A stretch of 64,000 nucleotides of DNA from Mercenaria mercenaria (Eukaryota; Mollusca; Bivalvia; Venerida; Veneridae), in NCBI RefSeq assembly GCF_021730395.1, contig NC_069362.1, positions 87,560,001 through 87,624,000 on the forward strand, given 5' to 3'. How positions within the stretch are numbered: the first letter of the stretch is position 1; each line of letters begins with the position of its first letter. This document shows, one piece after another, positions 32,915 to 47,426 of this stretch. The position numbers and the translations under genes are program-made. The notes below the pieces were generated by a model. The model was given only the letters and a program-made list of their open reading frames with translations. It was not told the origin of the DNA and did not search any database.

Positions 32915-33905
32915 TTATTTGGTGGTCTTGGCCTCACAATGTGATGGGTCGGGTGTTATGTCAACAAGGTTGTTTCTGATCTTGTAGAACATAGTAGTCC
33001 ATGAGGAGTTGCGTCGATCTTGTAGTTCACGGAGCATATTGGTAACGCTGCTAATTCGGGCGTAGTTGTTCTTTACAAATCTAGCAGCTCTCCGTTGGAC
33101 CATCTCAAGTTGGTTGACTTGACTTCCGGAATGAGAGGACCAGATTGATGAAGCATACTCCACAGTTGGACGGGCATAGGTCTTGAACGCATTGGCCTTG
33201 GCATTCTTGGAGCTAGAACGGAAGTTTCTTTTGATAAAGGACATGGTGGAATTTGCCTTTTTAGTTATGTTGTCAATGTGCTTTTTCCAGGAGAGGTCAT
33301 TTGATATGGTAATACAAAGGTATTTTGCGTTGTTTGTAGTTTTCAGTTGTATGCCATGAATGTTGTAGAGCGTGAGTTCAGGGTGTCTGATGCAAGGTTG
33401 CCAAGGTCTTTTTGCAGCTGGCGTGTATCTTCCTTGGTGTTGATGATCCTGTATAACAGGCAGTCATCGGCAAACAATCGAGCTGTGGACTTAAACTTGA
33501 ACGGGAGATCATTGATGTAAACCAGGAAGAGAGGAGGGCCAAGACGCTGCCCTGGGGAACGCCGGAAGTGACTGAGGAGGTAGCTGAACGAACAACCTGC
33601 TGGGTTTTTGTTAACAAAAAGTCTTCGATCCATGGGTACATGTTTCCCCGGGCACCGTAGGAATCTAGTTTCTGTAATAGACGTGAGTGCGGACCTTTGT
33701 CAAAGGCTTCGGAGAAATCAAGTAGGACGGCGTCAATCTTATGGTTGTTGTCTACATACCTTTTGCGAGATCATTGATAGTGGTGATAAGTTGGGTGTCA
33801 TAGGAACTCCTCTAGCGGAAACCATCTTGGCTGTCTGTGAGGATATGGTGTATGTCAAAATGGTACATGATGTTGCTGTGGATGATGTGTTCAAGGACCT
33901 TAGTT
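32915..33905 (-). mobile_element. LINE 3' part: reverse transcriptase palm to C-terminus
   Basis: From 33905 downward the translations give TKVLEHIIHSNIM, DAVLLDFSEAFDKGPHSRLL, TSGVPQGSVL, FLVYINDLP, ARLFADDCLLYRIINTKEDT (FADD catalytic box) and EYASSIWSSHSGSQVNQLEM then VQRRAARFVKNNY. Several frame breaks are present. It begins within a few residues of where the plus-strand fragment at 31160-31980 stops, which suggests one element split by inversion. Confidence 0.85.
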
Positions 33906-34660
33906 CTCTGAGTGTTAATGAAATATACAACTTAAAATTTCAAAAATATCGAGTTACGCAAAGGTAGTTTTTTTCCCCATTTTACTACAATACAACAGAA
34001 AAAATACGTATGAAAGATGTGTGTTTAGAAAATGAGTGATTACGGTGTTATAAAAATACAGATGTGTACGTTTTGATTTTTACAGGGAAATGGTTAAATA
34101 TCACACAGGTATTCAATACAGTACTCTTTTTCGTTATGGCACGTGTTTTTGTTTTTGCTGTCATTTTTCTTCCCTCATAACGTGTCTAGCTAGTATGTAA
34201 ATTTTAGGCAATTTAGTGTATTTTGTGTCTTTTTTAAAGCTGAAATCGTAAAATGAGTAAATTAATATGATGAAAGCGTTTGAGTTTGTTGAAATTGTGA
34301 ATAGTTACAATCTACGTTGAAGGTTATCTCATAAATCCACTATCCTACATACAGGATAATCTCTGTACATACATGTATTGAAACAGTAAAGATAATACTC
34401 AGTGTACTAAACAACAATGCAGCACACTAGACATTAAATATGCAATTCATAAGCTCATCTCGTTTGAACTAGGGTGAAAAAAATGACTTATCATGCTTTT
34501 TACCTACTGGCACTAAAAAGCTCACACTCACAGAGGTTATATTCCACCAATAAAGTGTGTGTAAATTATTTAGTGAGCTATGTCCGTTAACTAGTTGTGG
34601 TGTATAACCTAAATTGCATGTTTTGTCCGTAGTTACCTCCCATGCAAAAAAGTTAGTAAA

Positions 34661-38218
<3,558 letters not shown>

Positions 38219-38308
38219 AGTTAAGACTTCCATCTTTTTGCACTTGTTATTGGTAAGTGACTCGCATAAGATTTTTCCTTCCATGAGGGGGTCTCTGTGC
38301 CCAAGCAG

Positions 38309-38493
38309 TTAACCTTTAACCTGCTGCTGGCATATAATTCTGCCTTTGTGAACAGTGCAGATCAAGATCAGCCTGCACTATTCACTATTCAGTCAGTAAA
38401 TTTTCAGTGAACACCCCTTCGAATAGTTAATGGTAGTGCCCAAATTGAATGATGGACCAGTCCATTTTAAACATTTAGCAGGGTAAAGGTTGA
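38309..38493. mobile_element. 185-bp member of the TTAA MITE family
   Basis: TTAACCTTTAACCTGCTGCT at the left and GCAGGGTAAAGGTTGA at the right, with an internal deletion relative to the 213-bp copies. It starts 90 bp after the NDUFAB1 stop and may be transcribed in its 3' UTR. Confidence 0.75.
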
Positions 38494-39559
38494 GTCATTG
38501 ATTTCATATTACTTGCTTTTTTACTTTCAAAGATTTCAGACTTTGTATGTTGGTAAATTCTTTCACATGGAAAAGCTGTCTGTCAAGTTTCACAGAATGC
38601 AGAAAGTTCTACATAAACCTGAAATAATACCTAGAGGAGTAGCCAGGGGTTTCTGGTCGTTAATCAGGGCTCCACACATCCACTCGTCCACTTGTAAATA
38701 CAAGTAGAAATCGGCCCCAGGCGAATGAAACTTGCTGTAGAACTGGTCCTGCAGGAAGAGAGCGATTTTTTTTATCAAAAATATAATAATACAATTAAAA
38801 TTGACTGCGAAAAAAACTGTTAGCAAAAATATCTGAAACGAAAATTGATTTGAAGATCTCTTCTCTAAAATCCGCTGAATTCCCTCACGTTACCACATTA
38901 TGATCGCATTAGCTAGATGCTCGGTAGTCAAGAACAAGATTCCTGTAAGTGCTATTTTTAAAGGACTTTAAAAATAGACACTGTTTGAAGAAATCATATT
39001 CTTGGTGAACTGAACGATATTACAAATTATAGCATGACAAGTGAAAATTCATGGCAGCTCGTCCTGCAGGATTTGTCCAGTTCTGTTAATATTTCATTTG
39101 CCATATAACCTGTAACTGTTAATGTGTTTAAAGGGATTAATGCACATGTTTTAGGTTAAAAATTATTTGTCTCAAAAAAATTCATAAAACGTGAGTACTC
39201 TGAAAGCAAGTAGAGGTCAAACTTATCATCATAATATTTTTAGCAAGATATACTTATAAATAACCAAAAATATTGTGCAAAAGGTAGTAAACCATTGCAA
39301 CACTTTTGAAATAAATGTAAAAAATTACATTCTCCTTACATTTTTACCAATACCTAACTTTTATTTTCACCCACTTCATAATTTTTCAGTGTCATATACA
39401 TTCTATGCCAAACTGTGATGAAATGAACATCTTGAAAAATTTCACCCAAACTGTGGGCAAGTAGGTTTAAAGATTCAGAGAGTGTTAAATACCTGATTCA
39501 AATTAATTTGAGTTTAAATGTAAACTCAATGTACCTAAACTAGTAATACGCTATAATGA

Positions 39560-39975
39560 TTGTTTGAAACCATTTAGCCTTAAAAACCGATCGTTTTTCA
39601 AAAAAAAATAACATCATGTACAAATATCTCTAAACAAGCACACTGACCATTACATTTTATGTCATCATATTACATAATTATCATATCTCATATTCATATC
39701 TATGTTTCATTAAAATCTGCATTGTAGAAAAATTTCTATTCACAAAAATGTTACCAAAATTGTGATTTGCCTATAGACTCCCAGTATGAAAACTTGTGTT
39801 AGGTCCCAGTTTTTCTAATCAGGCTAGCAGAAAATGAAGCATTGAACCTATCTGTTTTATTTGCCAGATTTTCTAAAGACTTGGTATATTCTGAAGTTTT
39901 GAAAAATAAGGGTTTAATCAGATTCTACATTGTAGACAAAAATTTTGACCCAAACATGCTGAACTAACTGATGAG
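39560..39975. repeat. Degenerate relative of the 44262-44870 MITE
   Basis: Shared blocks include AAGCACACTGACC, GTAGAAAAATTTCTATTCAC, CAGGCTAGCAGAAAATGAAG, GGTATATTCTGAAGTTTTGA and CCAAACATGCTGAACTAAC at the right edge, which is a decayed terminal repeat. Confidence 0.6.
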
Positions 39976-40639
39976 TTTTGCTTGTACAGATAAAGATTTG
40001 TAGCGATTATGCACGTGTGTACCTTTGTAAAATTTTTGTTATTGTTATGTTTTCAGATATTGTGTGTATTAGAAGTTTGAAGACCATGCAGTTATACAAA
40101 CAAGAAAAAAGTTCAATCATAAAAACAACTTTGAAACATGTGATGCTAAAAAAAGCTCAGAAACTGAGATACAAAATGCTGACAATTCGTCAAAATTATA
40201 CCAGTAGGCTTTACTGTATGAAAAATGAAAGCTATGTTCACATTACTGTATGAATCAGTGTTAGAGAGATTTGAATAAATTGTGTTATCAAATGTCTGGT
40301 TTATCAGCTTTATGTAGTTTACTTATTGTTTCCCGCACATTTAGAAGCAGTCTAAAGCTGTGAATCAGTAGTTATGCCAATAATATCCTGTATATACCAT
40401 TGGTGAGATGTAAGGTAAACTTGATATAGTAGGAATATGCATGTGCATATTTTATGGATTCTAGGGTTTGATGATTTTTATGGCCCCAAGGTCCAAAACC
40501 CTGAGGCATAATAGTGTTTGAATTATGTGTTAGTCCTTCCATCAGTCTGTTACTCTTTCTTGTGTACTTGACTCCTCCAATTGAAATAAAAATTGTACAC
40601 ATCACCAACATGAGCAGTTGTGCATATTGTCTGTACTTT

Positions 40640-41170
40640 TTTTTATACGCCCAAAGGGACATATTATGTCTGTCTGTCCGTCCGTCCGTTAGCAATTTTG
40701 TGTCCGCTCTGTAACTCTTGAACCCCTTGAAGGATTTCAAAGAAACTTGACACAAATGTTCACCACACCGAGACGACATGCAGAGTGCATATTTTGGATG
40801 TCTCATTTCAAGGGAAAGTCACACTTAGGGGTCAAAGGTCATATGAGTATGTTTCGTGTCCGCTCTGTAACTCTTGAACTGCTTGAAGGATTTCAAAGAA
40901 TCTTGGCACAAATGTTCACCACACTGAGACGACATGCAGAGCGCTTGTTTCGGATGACTAGCTTCAAGGTCAAGGTCACACTTAGGAGTGGAAGGTCATA
41001 TATGACTTTGCTGTGTCCGCTCTGTAACTCTTGAACTGCTTGAAGGATTTCAAAGAAACTTGGCACAAATGTTCACCACACTGAGGCGACGTGCAGAGTG
41101 CATGTTTTGGATGACTCGCTTATAGGTCAAGGTCACACTTAGGGGTCAAAGGTCATATATGACTTTGCTC
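40640..41170 (+). repeat. Tandem repeat, about 157-bp unit, three units
   Basis: TGTCCGCTCTGTAACTCTTG starts units at 40701, 40857 and 41014. Each unit contains GAAGGATTTCAAAGAA and AATGTTCACCACAC. A (GTCC)n run GTCTGTCTGTCCGTCCGTCC lies at the 5' side, a common opening of this molluscan repeat type. Confidence 0.85.
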
Positions 41171-41426
41171 TCTCTATATTGCTATGCATTGCAGTGCTCT
41201 TTTTATTTGGCAGATCTCTTTTTGTTCTCTTACAATAATTTTTTTTGAATTACTTCCCTTTTTTGTTACTATAAATAGCTTATTTTGAAACTTTTTATTA
41301 CTGGCAGTAGGAAAAAATCGCGACCACTTCTCTTCTCTGTGGTACAACATGGATGGTACATCCAATTTTTAGATGTATTTTGACATAACTTTACCAGGTA
41401 AGAATTTTTTTGAGGAAATTTTCCGC

Positions 41427-41589
41427 GCAGTTTGATCAGGATCCATGCTGTTCGCTAACGGTTTCTCTAATTGTAATAGGCTTTGAAAGCGAACAGCATG
41501 GATCCTGACCAGACTGTGCGGATGCGCAGGCTGGTCTGGATCCTTGCTGGTCGCGTACCCACTATGTTGGTTTTCTCATGGCACGGCTC
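41427..41589. mobile_element. Truncated copy of the palindromic MITE
   Basis: The right part matches the 42153 element (GCGAACAGCATGGATCCTGA ... CTCATGGCACGGCTC). The outer part of the left arm is missing. Confidence 0.75.
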
Positions 41590-42152
41590 ATTTATACATA
41601 AAAGACGGTACCATACAATACTGGGATATAAAAACTCCAGTCATGTATTGAAGATGTTGAGATTTGCTTTCGCACATAGGCTTTAGCTTTGTTTACTTGT
41701 ATAAAGGAAACTCATCACACGATCATGTTTAATGTAAGGACTGTACGTGAAATATGCCAGTGAGGTGTTCAGTACATTCTAGGGTGTGTTCAATGTCGTA
41801 TTTTTACTGTCAAAAGGTCATTGGTGATACATGTAATGGAGAACCCATTTTCAAATACATTTTACTTGAAACTACTAGAGGCACCATAGGATGGCAGTTT
41901 TGAAGTTTATTGTAACATTTTCGTACATGCTATAGTATGCTTAGACTCTATTTGTCTTGTAAATGAATTTGTCTTATCTGAATGTCTGTCACAGAACATT
42001 GTTCGGGTTACACCATAACCACTGGATTTTAACCACACTCTTCGAGGTTTCTAGGGTTCAGTACCATAAAACCTATGAGAAGCATAGAATGCAACCATGA
42101 AAGATAATAGGTGGCTGGATCTGACAAGCCTGTCCCTGAGAGGAAATGAAAT

Positions 42153-42387
42153 GAGCCGTGCCATTGGAAAACCAACATAGTGGCTTTGCGACCAGCATGG
42201 ATCCAGACCAGCCTGCGCATCCGCGCAGTCTGGTCAGGATCCATGCTGTTCGCTAACAGTTTCTCTAATTCCAATAGGCTTTGAAAGCGAACAGCATGGA
42301 TCCTGACCAGACTGCGCGGATGCTCAGGCTTGTCTGGATCCATGCTGGTCGCAAACCCACTATGTTGGTTTTCTCATGGCACGGCTC
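42153..42387. mobile_element. 235-bp palindromic MITE with AAAT target duplication
   Basis: It starts GAGCCGTGCC and ends GGCACGGCTC. It is a long imperfect palindrome containing CAGCATGGATCCAGACCAGC and, inverted, GGTCTGGATCCATGCTGGTC-like sequence. AAAT lies on both sides (42149-42152 and 42388-42391). It is inserted in a copy of the interspersed repeat described at 31985. Relatives are at 41427-41589 and 55262-55482. Confidence 0.85.
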
Positions 42388-42586
42388 AAATGCGCTTCAC
42401 TCCTCGCACCTCCTAGCACTGGAATTTAATTATATAGGTAAACTGAATGGACACTGATCCCAACAGACCCGAAAATATAATGACTCGGTTCCAAGACTTT
42501 GTGGATGTTCTCCGACAGATTTTTGGCAAAATTAAGGCCTCTTGAAGGGCCTTTCTGGATAAAGTTTGCCCAGACTTAAATGAATT

Positions 42587-42760
42587 CTATACTATTAATA
42601 AAATGTGTAAAAGATCCTTTGGAAGCAAAGAGTGCATCCAAGAAGAATAATAGCAGACTCGGTTTGATTGAGTCTGTTCATGAGAGGTAATGAAATGTGC
42701 AATACCTCTCACTCCCCCAAGCACCGGCTTAAGCGGAACTCTGTTACACGTAATATGTTG
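42587..42760 (+). repeat. Single unit of the same interspersed repeat
   Basis: It contains AAGATCCTTTGGAAGC, TAGCAGACTCGGTTTGATTG and the block TCACTCCCCCAAGCACCGGC then TTAAGCGGAACTCTGTTAC. That block is present once here but is amplified eightfold at 58186. Confidence 0.6.
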
Positions 42761-43130
42761 AATAACAAAAATTATAACTAGTCCGAGTGGATTTGAGTAA
42801 AATTTTATATGATTGATCAAACTAATTTTATATGATTGATGAACTAAGCAACTGAGCCCCTTAGAATATCTGTATATCCATTCAACTGTTTAAATGAAGT
42901 GGCATTACTAAAATAAATCTAAGTAATATAAAGATCAAAGTAGAGTGACTTATTACACATTCTGGCTGAAATTGCCAAAATTGAAAATCTCACAAGTAAT
43001 TGTAATTTGAATGTATAGCTGAACACTAATTGTGTTGTATTAATTTGCTACAAATAGATTAGCTGCTAGATTTTATTTTCATAATAAAATTAAAAACTGT
43101 AATACTTTCCATCAGATAATGGAAATTCTT

Positions 43131-43343
43131 TTAACCTTTAGCCTTCTGGCGGCAAGTGATTCTGCCTTTGTGAGCAATGCAGATCAAGGTCAGCCTGCAC
43201 GTCCGTGCAGGCTGATCATGGTCTGCACTGTTTGCTATTCAGTCAATAAGTTTTCAGTGAACATCCCTTTGAATGATAAATGGTATTGCCCAAATTGAAT
43301 GATGGACCAGTCCATTTTAGAAATTTAGCAGGCTAAAGGTTAA
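43131..43343. mobile_element. 213-bp TTAA-flanked MITE
   Basis: Both ends are TTAA followed by terminal inverted repeats CCTTTAGCCT... and ...AGGCTAAAGG. The interior contains GGCGGCAAGTGATTCTGCCT and GATGGACCAGTCCATTTTAG. TTAA sites and CC(C/T)TT termini suggest a piggyBac-type source (inference). Confidence 0.8.
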
Positions 43344-44261
43344 TTGTATAAGGTGATGCTCCTCAATATCATTTACTAGACTTTTCAAAATTTAGAAAGT
43401 ACTTAATTTAATTTTTATTAATAATGTACTCGGTGCAATATCTATTTAAACGGTGGGCAGTTTTTGAAAAGCATTATGTACTTAACATTGTATCTACACT
43501 TGAAGGATTTTGCTTATGATGTTTTTAAAACATTTTGGTCCCTGTTACATGCTGGAAAAGACTAGTAACCTCTAAATTGTAAAGTTGTTAAGAGCTCAAA
43601 CAAGATACAATCTTTTATTATAGTCTGGTTGTTATATCAGTACAAGCATTATCTATGAATAACTGCTGACAACTTACACAATGCAACATAGACAGTTTTC
43701 ACAATACCCCTTGAGGCACAGTACTATTCATAATATTAACATGACATCAGGAATTTTAAGTGACCAATCAGAGAGCAGCATTTTCAAGTACCTATCAGTT
43801 TCCACTTTGGTAAAACAGATTTTTACAATGAACATAAAGTGACTTTAGGAATAAATAATATCCCAGTAGTTCAGAAATCAGATTCATATTATGGCCACAC
43901 ATCCTCAAGAGGATTTTACAGACTACAAAACAAAGAAGTTTTATTTTAATATTTATGAATTTAACACTTAGGGTTTTAATTAAAGTTTGAGATTATAATT
44001 AAGGCGGAGTAAAATGTAACTAGTACTCCACTGAAGTTAGTATCATTCTGCAATGACCCGGACATGTTTAAAGAATATGGATCAACCAATTAAACAGCAA
44101 GTTGTCTCACAGTTAGAAATCTATATCAGAGGTGAAAACACGAATACTTACTTTAAAATAAGTTACCATATCTAAAAGTATCGCAAAATGTCAATCTGAT
44201 TAATAAAATACATTTAATACTTAAAGTCTATGCCTTTTTCATTTAATCTAAATGTTAAGCA

Positions 44262-44870
44262 TTAAGGTAGTTCTGCACGTTTGATTAACCGTAGGTGATG
44301 GCGTAACGTCATTTATCCGGAAAACGTGGAATAAAGCCTGGATTCGGCGTACGGAAATGAAAATCATTTTATGAATTAATAGAAACCTATGAGTAAAATT
44401 ATTACAATGACACTGTTACTGTCTTTCTACAGTTAAAATATATTGTTAAAACATCTGACACGTTAAAAATTCAAAATAATGTCTTAAAATTAGCGTGAAA
44501 AGTGCGGTTCACTTTAATCAAGGTCAAATATCTCAAAATCAAGCACACGGACCTATACATTTTATTTCACCACATTATTGGCCATATGTTTATTTACAGC
44601 TGTGGGAAGTTTCATTAAATTCTACATTGTAGAAAAATTTCTATTCGGAAAATGTTATGAAAGTTATGATTTTCCCATAGACTGCCATTATGAAAAATTT
44701 GCCTGAGGTCCAATTTTTTCAAATCAGTCTAGCAAAAAATCAAGCACACGACTCTATCTTTTTTATTTGTTTAATTTTCTAGGTATATTCTGAAATTTTG
44801 AAAAATCAGAGTTTAATCAAATTCTACATTGTAGAAAAAAATTCGATCCAAACGTGCAGAACTACCTTAA
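44262..44870. mobile_element. 609-bp MITE with TTAA ends and about 18-bp perfect inverted repeats
   Basis: The left end is TTAAGGTAGTTCTGCACGTT and the right end is the exact inverse (AACGTGCAGAACTACCTTAA). The interior is non-coding. A degenerate relative occupies about 39560-39975: both contain CTACATTGTAGAAAAA-like and AAATTTCTATTC motifs. Confidence 0.75.
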
Positions 44871-44991
44871 CATGCTATATTTCTTCCCGAGATGGTCTCG
44901 TTCGATTAAAGTTAGAATTGTTCAAAATCATTTCATTCAAACACGCCAATTTATTTGTTTACATTATCACTACGGAAGCGTGAGCCAGGTA

Positions 44992-47391
44992 AGAAAGTTA
45001 AATGACAGTGTTTATTCCGTAGTTTTTTTTATTAAAACGTAACAGGTTCTGATAGTATCCCCACACAACCTATTTTCAACCACCCAGGACTTTGTATGAT
45101 AAAAATCTTTACAAGCCAAATTTATCAGTTGTGATTGTTTCACTGTTTACAGAAGAGACAGAACATGTTATGAACCTATTCTCCTTCAGTTTTGGTACTT
45201 AGAAAATTATACAAATTCCATTTATGTAGCAGTACTATGTTTTCATGAGGTTTTTCTTATTACTAAAAAACCTGCGTCTTTCCTAGTCTACTACCTATTC
45301 TTGCTTAAGCCAATATCAGTATTTATATATCTTTTGCACTAAATGTTTATTGCTTAACACATGCTTACTGCCAGAATTGTGAAGCATACTATTATTAAAT
45401 TATTTTGACAATGCAATCATGATGCCTGTCCTTGCAACAGTTTTCTTCATTTTCTAAGCAATTTGAAATATTTGGAGTGTCAAAAGCTTAGCAATTATAT
45501 AATACATCGTCATATGTGACAGCTATCAATGTAGCAGATGTGACACCCTGGTTCTCTGGAGTAATTGAGCACATGATATAGTTCTTTAGATAATGCACTA
45601 ACTTTTGGCTGCCATTTACTTTACCCTACCCCCTGTAATTTAGGTGCCAATTTAGGCAAGTGTACCTACAGTATATTGATTTGCCATGTTGGTTTTAGTG
45701 TTTGTTGCCAGACTTGAATTTTGGGTGTGTTATGTTTGCAATGTTGTAATGAAACTACAGTAAAAGTTTAGTGCTTTTTCATTTTGCTGGAAGGAAAATA
45801 CCACCTGCGGTTGAATTTAGGTTGTAAATTTTCAGCATGACTTCCTACTGATGGCTTTCAAAATCATCCTGCCAGGGATTCGATCAGTTAGAAGCTTGAA
45901 ACTTAAATGGTATGCTTTTATAGCACTTATGCTGATAGAAAGTGTTAGACAATAAACCAAAGATTTGGACTTGCATTTGTACAAAACTGCACAGAAAACT
46001 TGTTAAGCGATTGAAAACTGGTTGTGCCGGGATAATACATCAGTTGAGATTCCGTATCTTGTCTGCAAACAAAAAAAAATACAATTGGTCAAAATGTACA
46101 TGCTTTACGTTCTATTTAAAATACCCGAACTCGATATCGGATATACAATGTAATGTTAACTTCCCTTAGAGAGGTCCAATCAAGTAGCAAAACACAGAGG
46201 CGTTCAAAATATTCTTTATTACCAAATAGTATCGATTTGCATTTTTATGTGTAGTTCATTTCTGTGCCTACCTTTTATCATGGCATTTACTGATGACGGC
46301 GCCTGGAATAATAAAGACTTTATTAATGGTTCGGTGTTTTGGCGTTTCATGTGGACGTTGCATATATTATGTGGCTACTTCTCAAATCTGCAGTTATAAC
46401 TCGTCAAGAGTCATTTTGTTTAAGACAGCGATCAGTATATTAAAAATTTACATTCATTTGATATTTTACATGTGAATTCCAAGCAATGAAAAGGGGGACG
46501 CGATGAATTTTGTTTAAAGTCAGCGCGGCATGTAACAAAACAACATATTAAGCTCTTAATGAGCCTTTAACCAAACTAGATTGAATAACATTATATCAAA
46601 ATTTCGAGATACTAAGTCGAAATTTGAAGTTTATAACATGATATTTCGACTTGATATCTTGCCCTTTTATCCGCAAAATTTGAACGTCTGTCCGTCTGTC
46701 AAATGCCAAAAATGTAATGGACGGCTTTTGACTCTTCGAAGTAGAATCATCTATCTACACATACTACCATACATCAATGTATGACGTACCCCATAGCCCT
46801 AGAGCTACTCCAGATTTCAAACTGTATCAAGGATATATACATGTATAGTATGTTCAGGTAGTAGGGGCTCGAACTAGGTCGAAAACCTTCCAGTTATGGT
46901 CAAAATATTGAAATATTCTAAGTTTGAATACTGCCCGGTCACCTTCTGTGACCTCTCCTCAAAATCTAGATTTATCCAGGTACCCAATCTTGGTCAGACT
47001 CATTACTGCACGTTCATGTAGAGTATATCTATATTTCCTTGCCGTATGGGCTCAAACTAGTTGAAAACCTTTCAGACTTAAACATGGTTTTAAATAGTGA
47101 TATTTTTTATGAGCAAACGCTGCCCGGTCATCTTAATCATGTGACCCTGTAGGGCTACCCGATGGATACACCAGGTACCTAATCTTGGCCAGGACCTATA
47201 CATCAACGTAAACTATTGTAGTTAGTAACTCGAAATTTCGAGATACGTAACTCGAAATTTCGACTTAATAAATAACATACATCTGGCACTAATGCTCTTC
47301 CGTAAAAATCTCCATAAACGTATGTAGAATTGCAGTTATCCAACTTTCAAAATAAAATATCATTTTCAATCTTTATATTGCTGTTTTGCAG
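44992..47391. other. Upstream region of the annexin gene
   Basis: No coding exons are seen. It must contain, or lie within, the annexin 5' leader intron, since the start exon at 47392 has its own acceptor. Open frames of 60-77 codons occur but look random. Confidence 0.4.
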
Positions 47392-47426
47392 GGATTTAAA
47401 GCCTGGATTTAAAACAAATCATGCAG
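47392..47426 (+). CDS. Annexin start exon: 29 nt of leader plus ATG CAG
   Basis: After a TTTTGCAG acceptor, this 35-nt exon contains a single ATG followed by CAG and a GTAGGA donor. Joining it in phase 0 to the next exon gives [10 protein letters not shown]. The next exon cannot start translation itself, since an in-frame TAG lies directly before its acceptor. Because the start exon has its own acceptor, at least one non-coding exon lies upstream. One candidate ends at about 44991, where AGCCAG|GTAAGA occurs, but this is weak. Confidence 0.75.

Larger units (their letters stand above)
38219..40295 (+). other. Possible spliced 3' UTR of NDUFAB1
   Basis: About 30 bases after the stop is a good donor, TTATTG|GTAAGT at 38252. 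A TTATGTTTTCAG acceptor at about 40057 is followed by a stretch ending in GAATAAATTG (about 40273), a polyadenylation-type signal. A 3' UTR intron would fit, but nothing proves it; the message could equally end sooner. The interval also holds a TTAA-flanked MITE (38309-38493) and a degenerate relative of the 44262-44870 repeat. Confidence 0.3.

Noticed and set aside
31160-33905. Twin-priming as the cause of the inverted LINE pieces
   Set aside because: Twin-priming leaves the inverted 5' part next to the 5' side of the 3' part. Here the 5' piece lies beyond the 3' end, so a later inversion fits better.
39978-40253. A 91-codon Lys-rich open frame as a separate small gene
   Set aside because: It falls in the likely 3' UTR or downstream flank of NDUFAB1, shows no signal peptide or domain, and has AT-rich codon content expected by chance.
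40372-40806. A 144-codon minus-strand open frame
   Set aside because: It overlaps the tandem repeat starting at 40640 and a neighbouring dispersed repeat, and its translation is repeat-derived.
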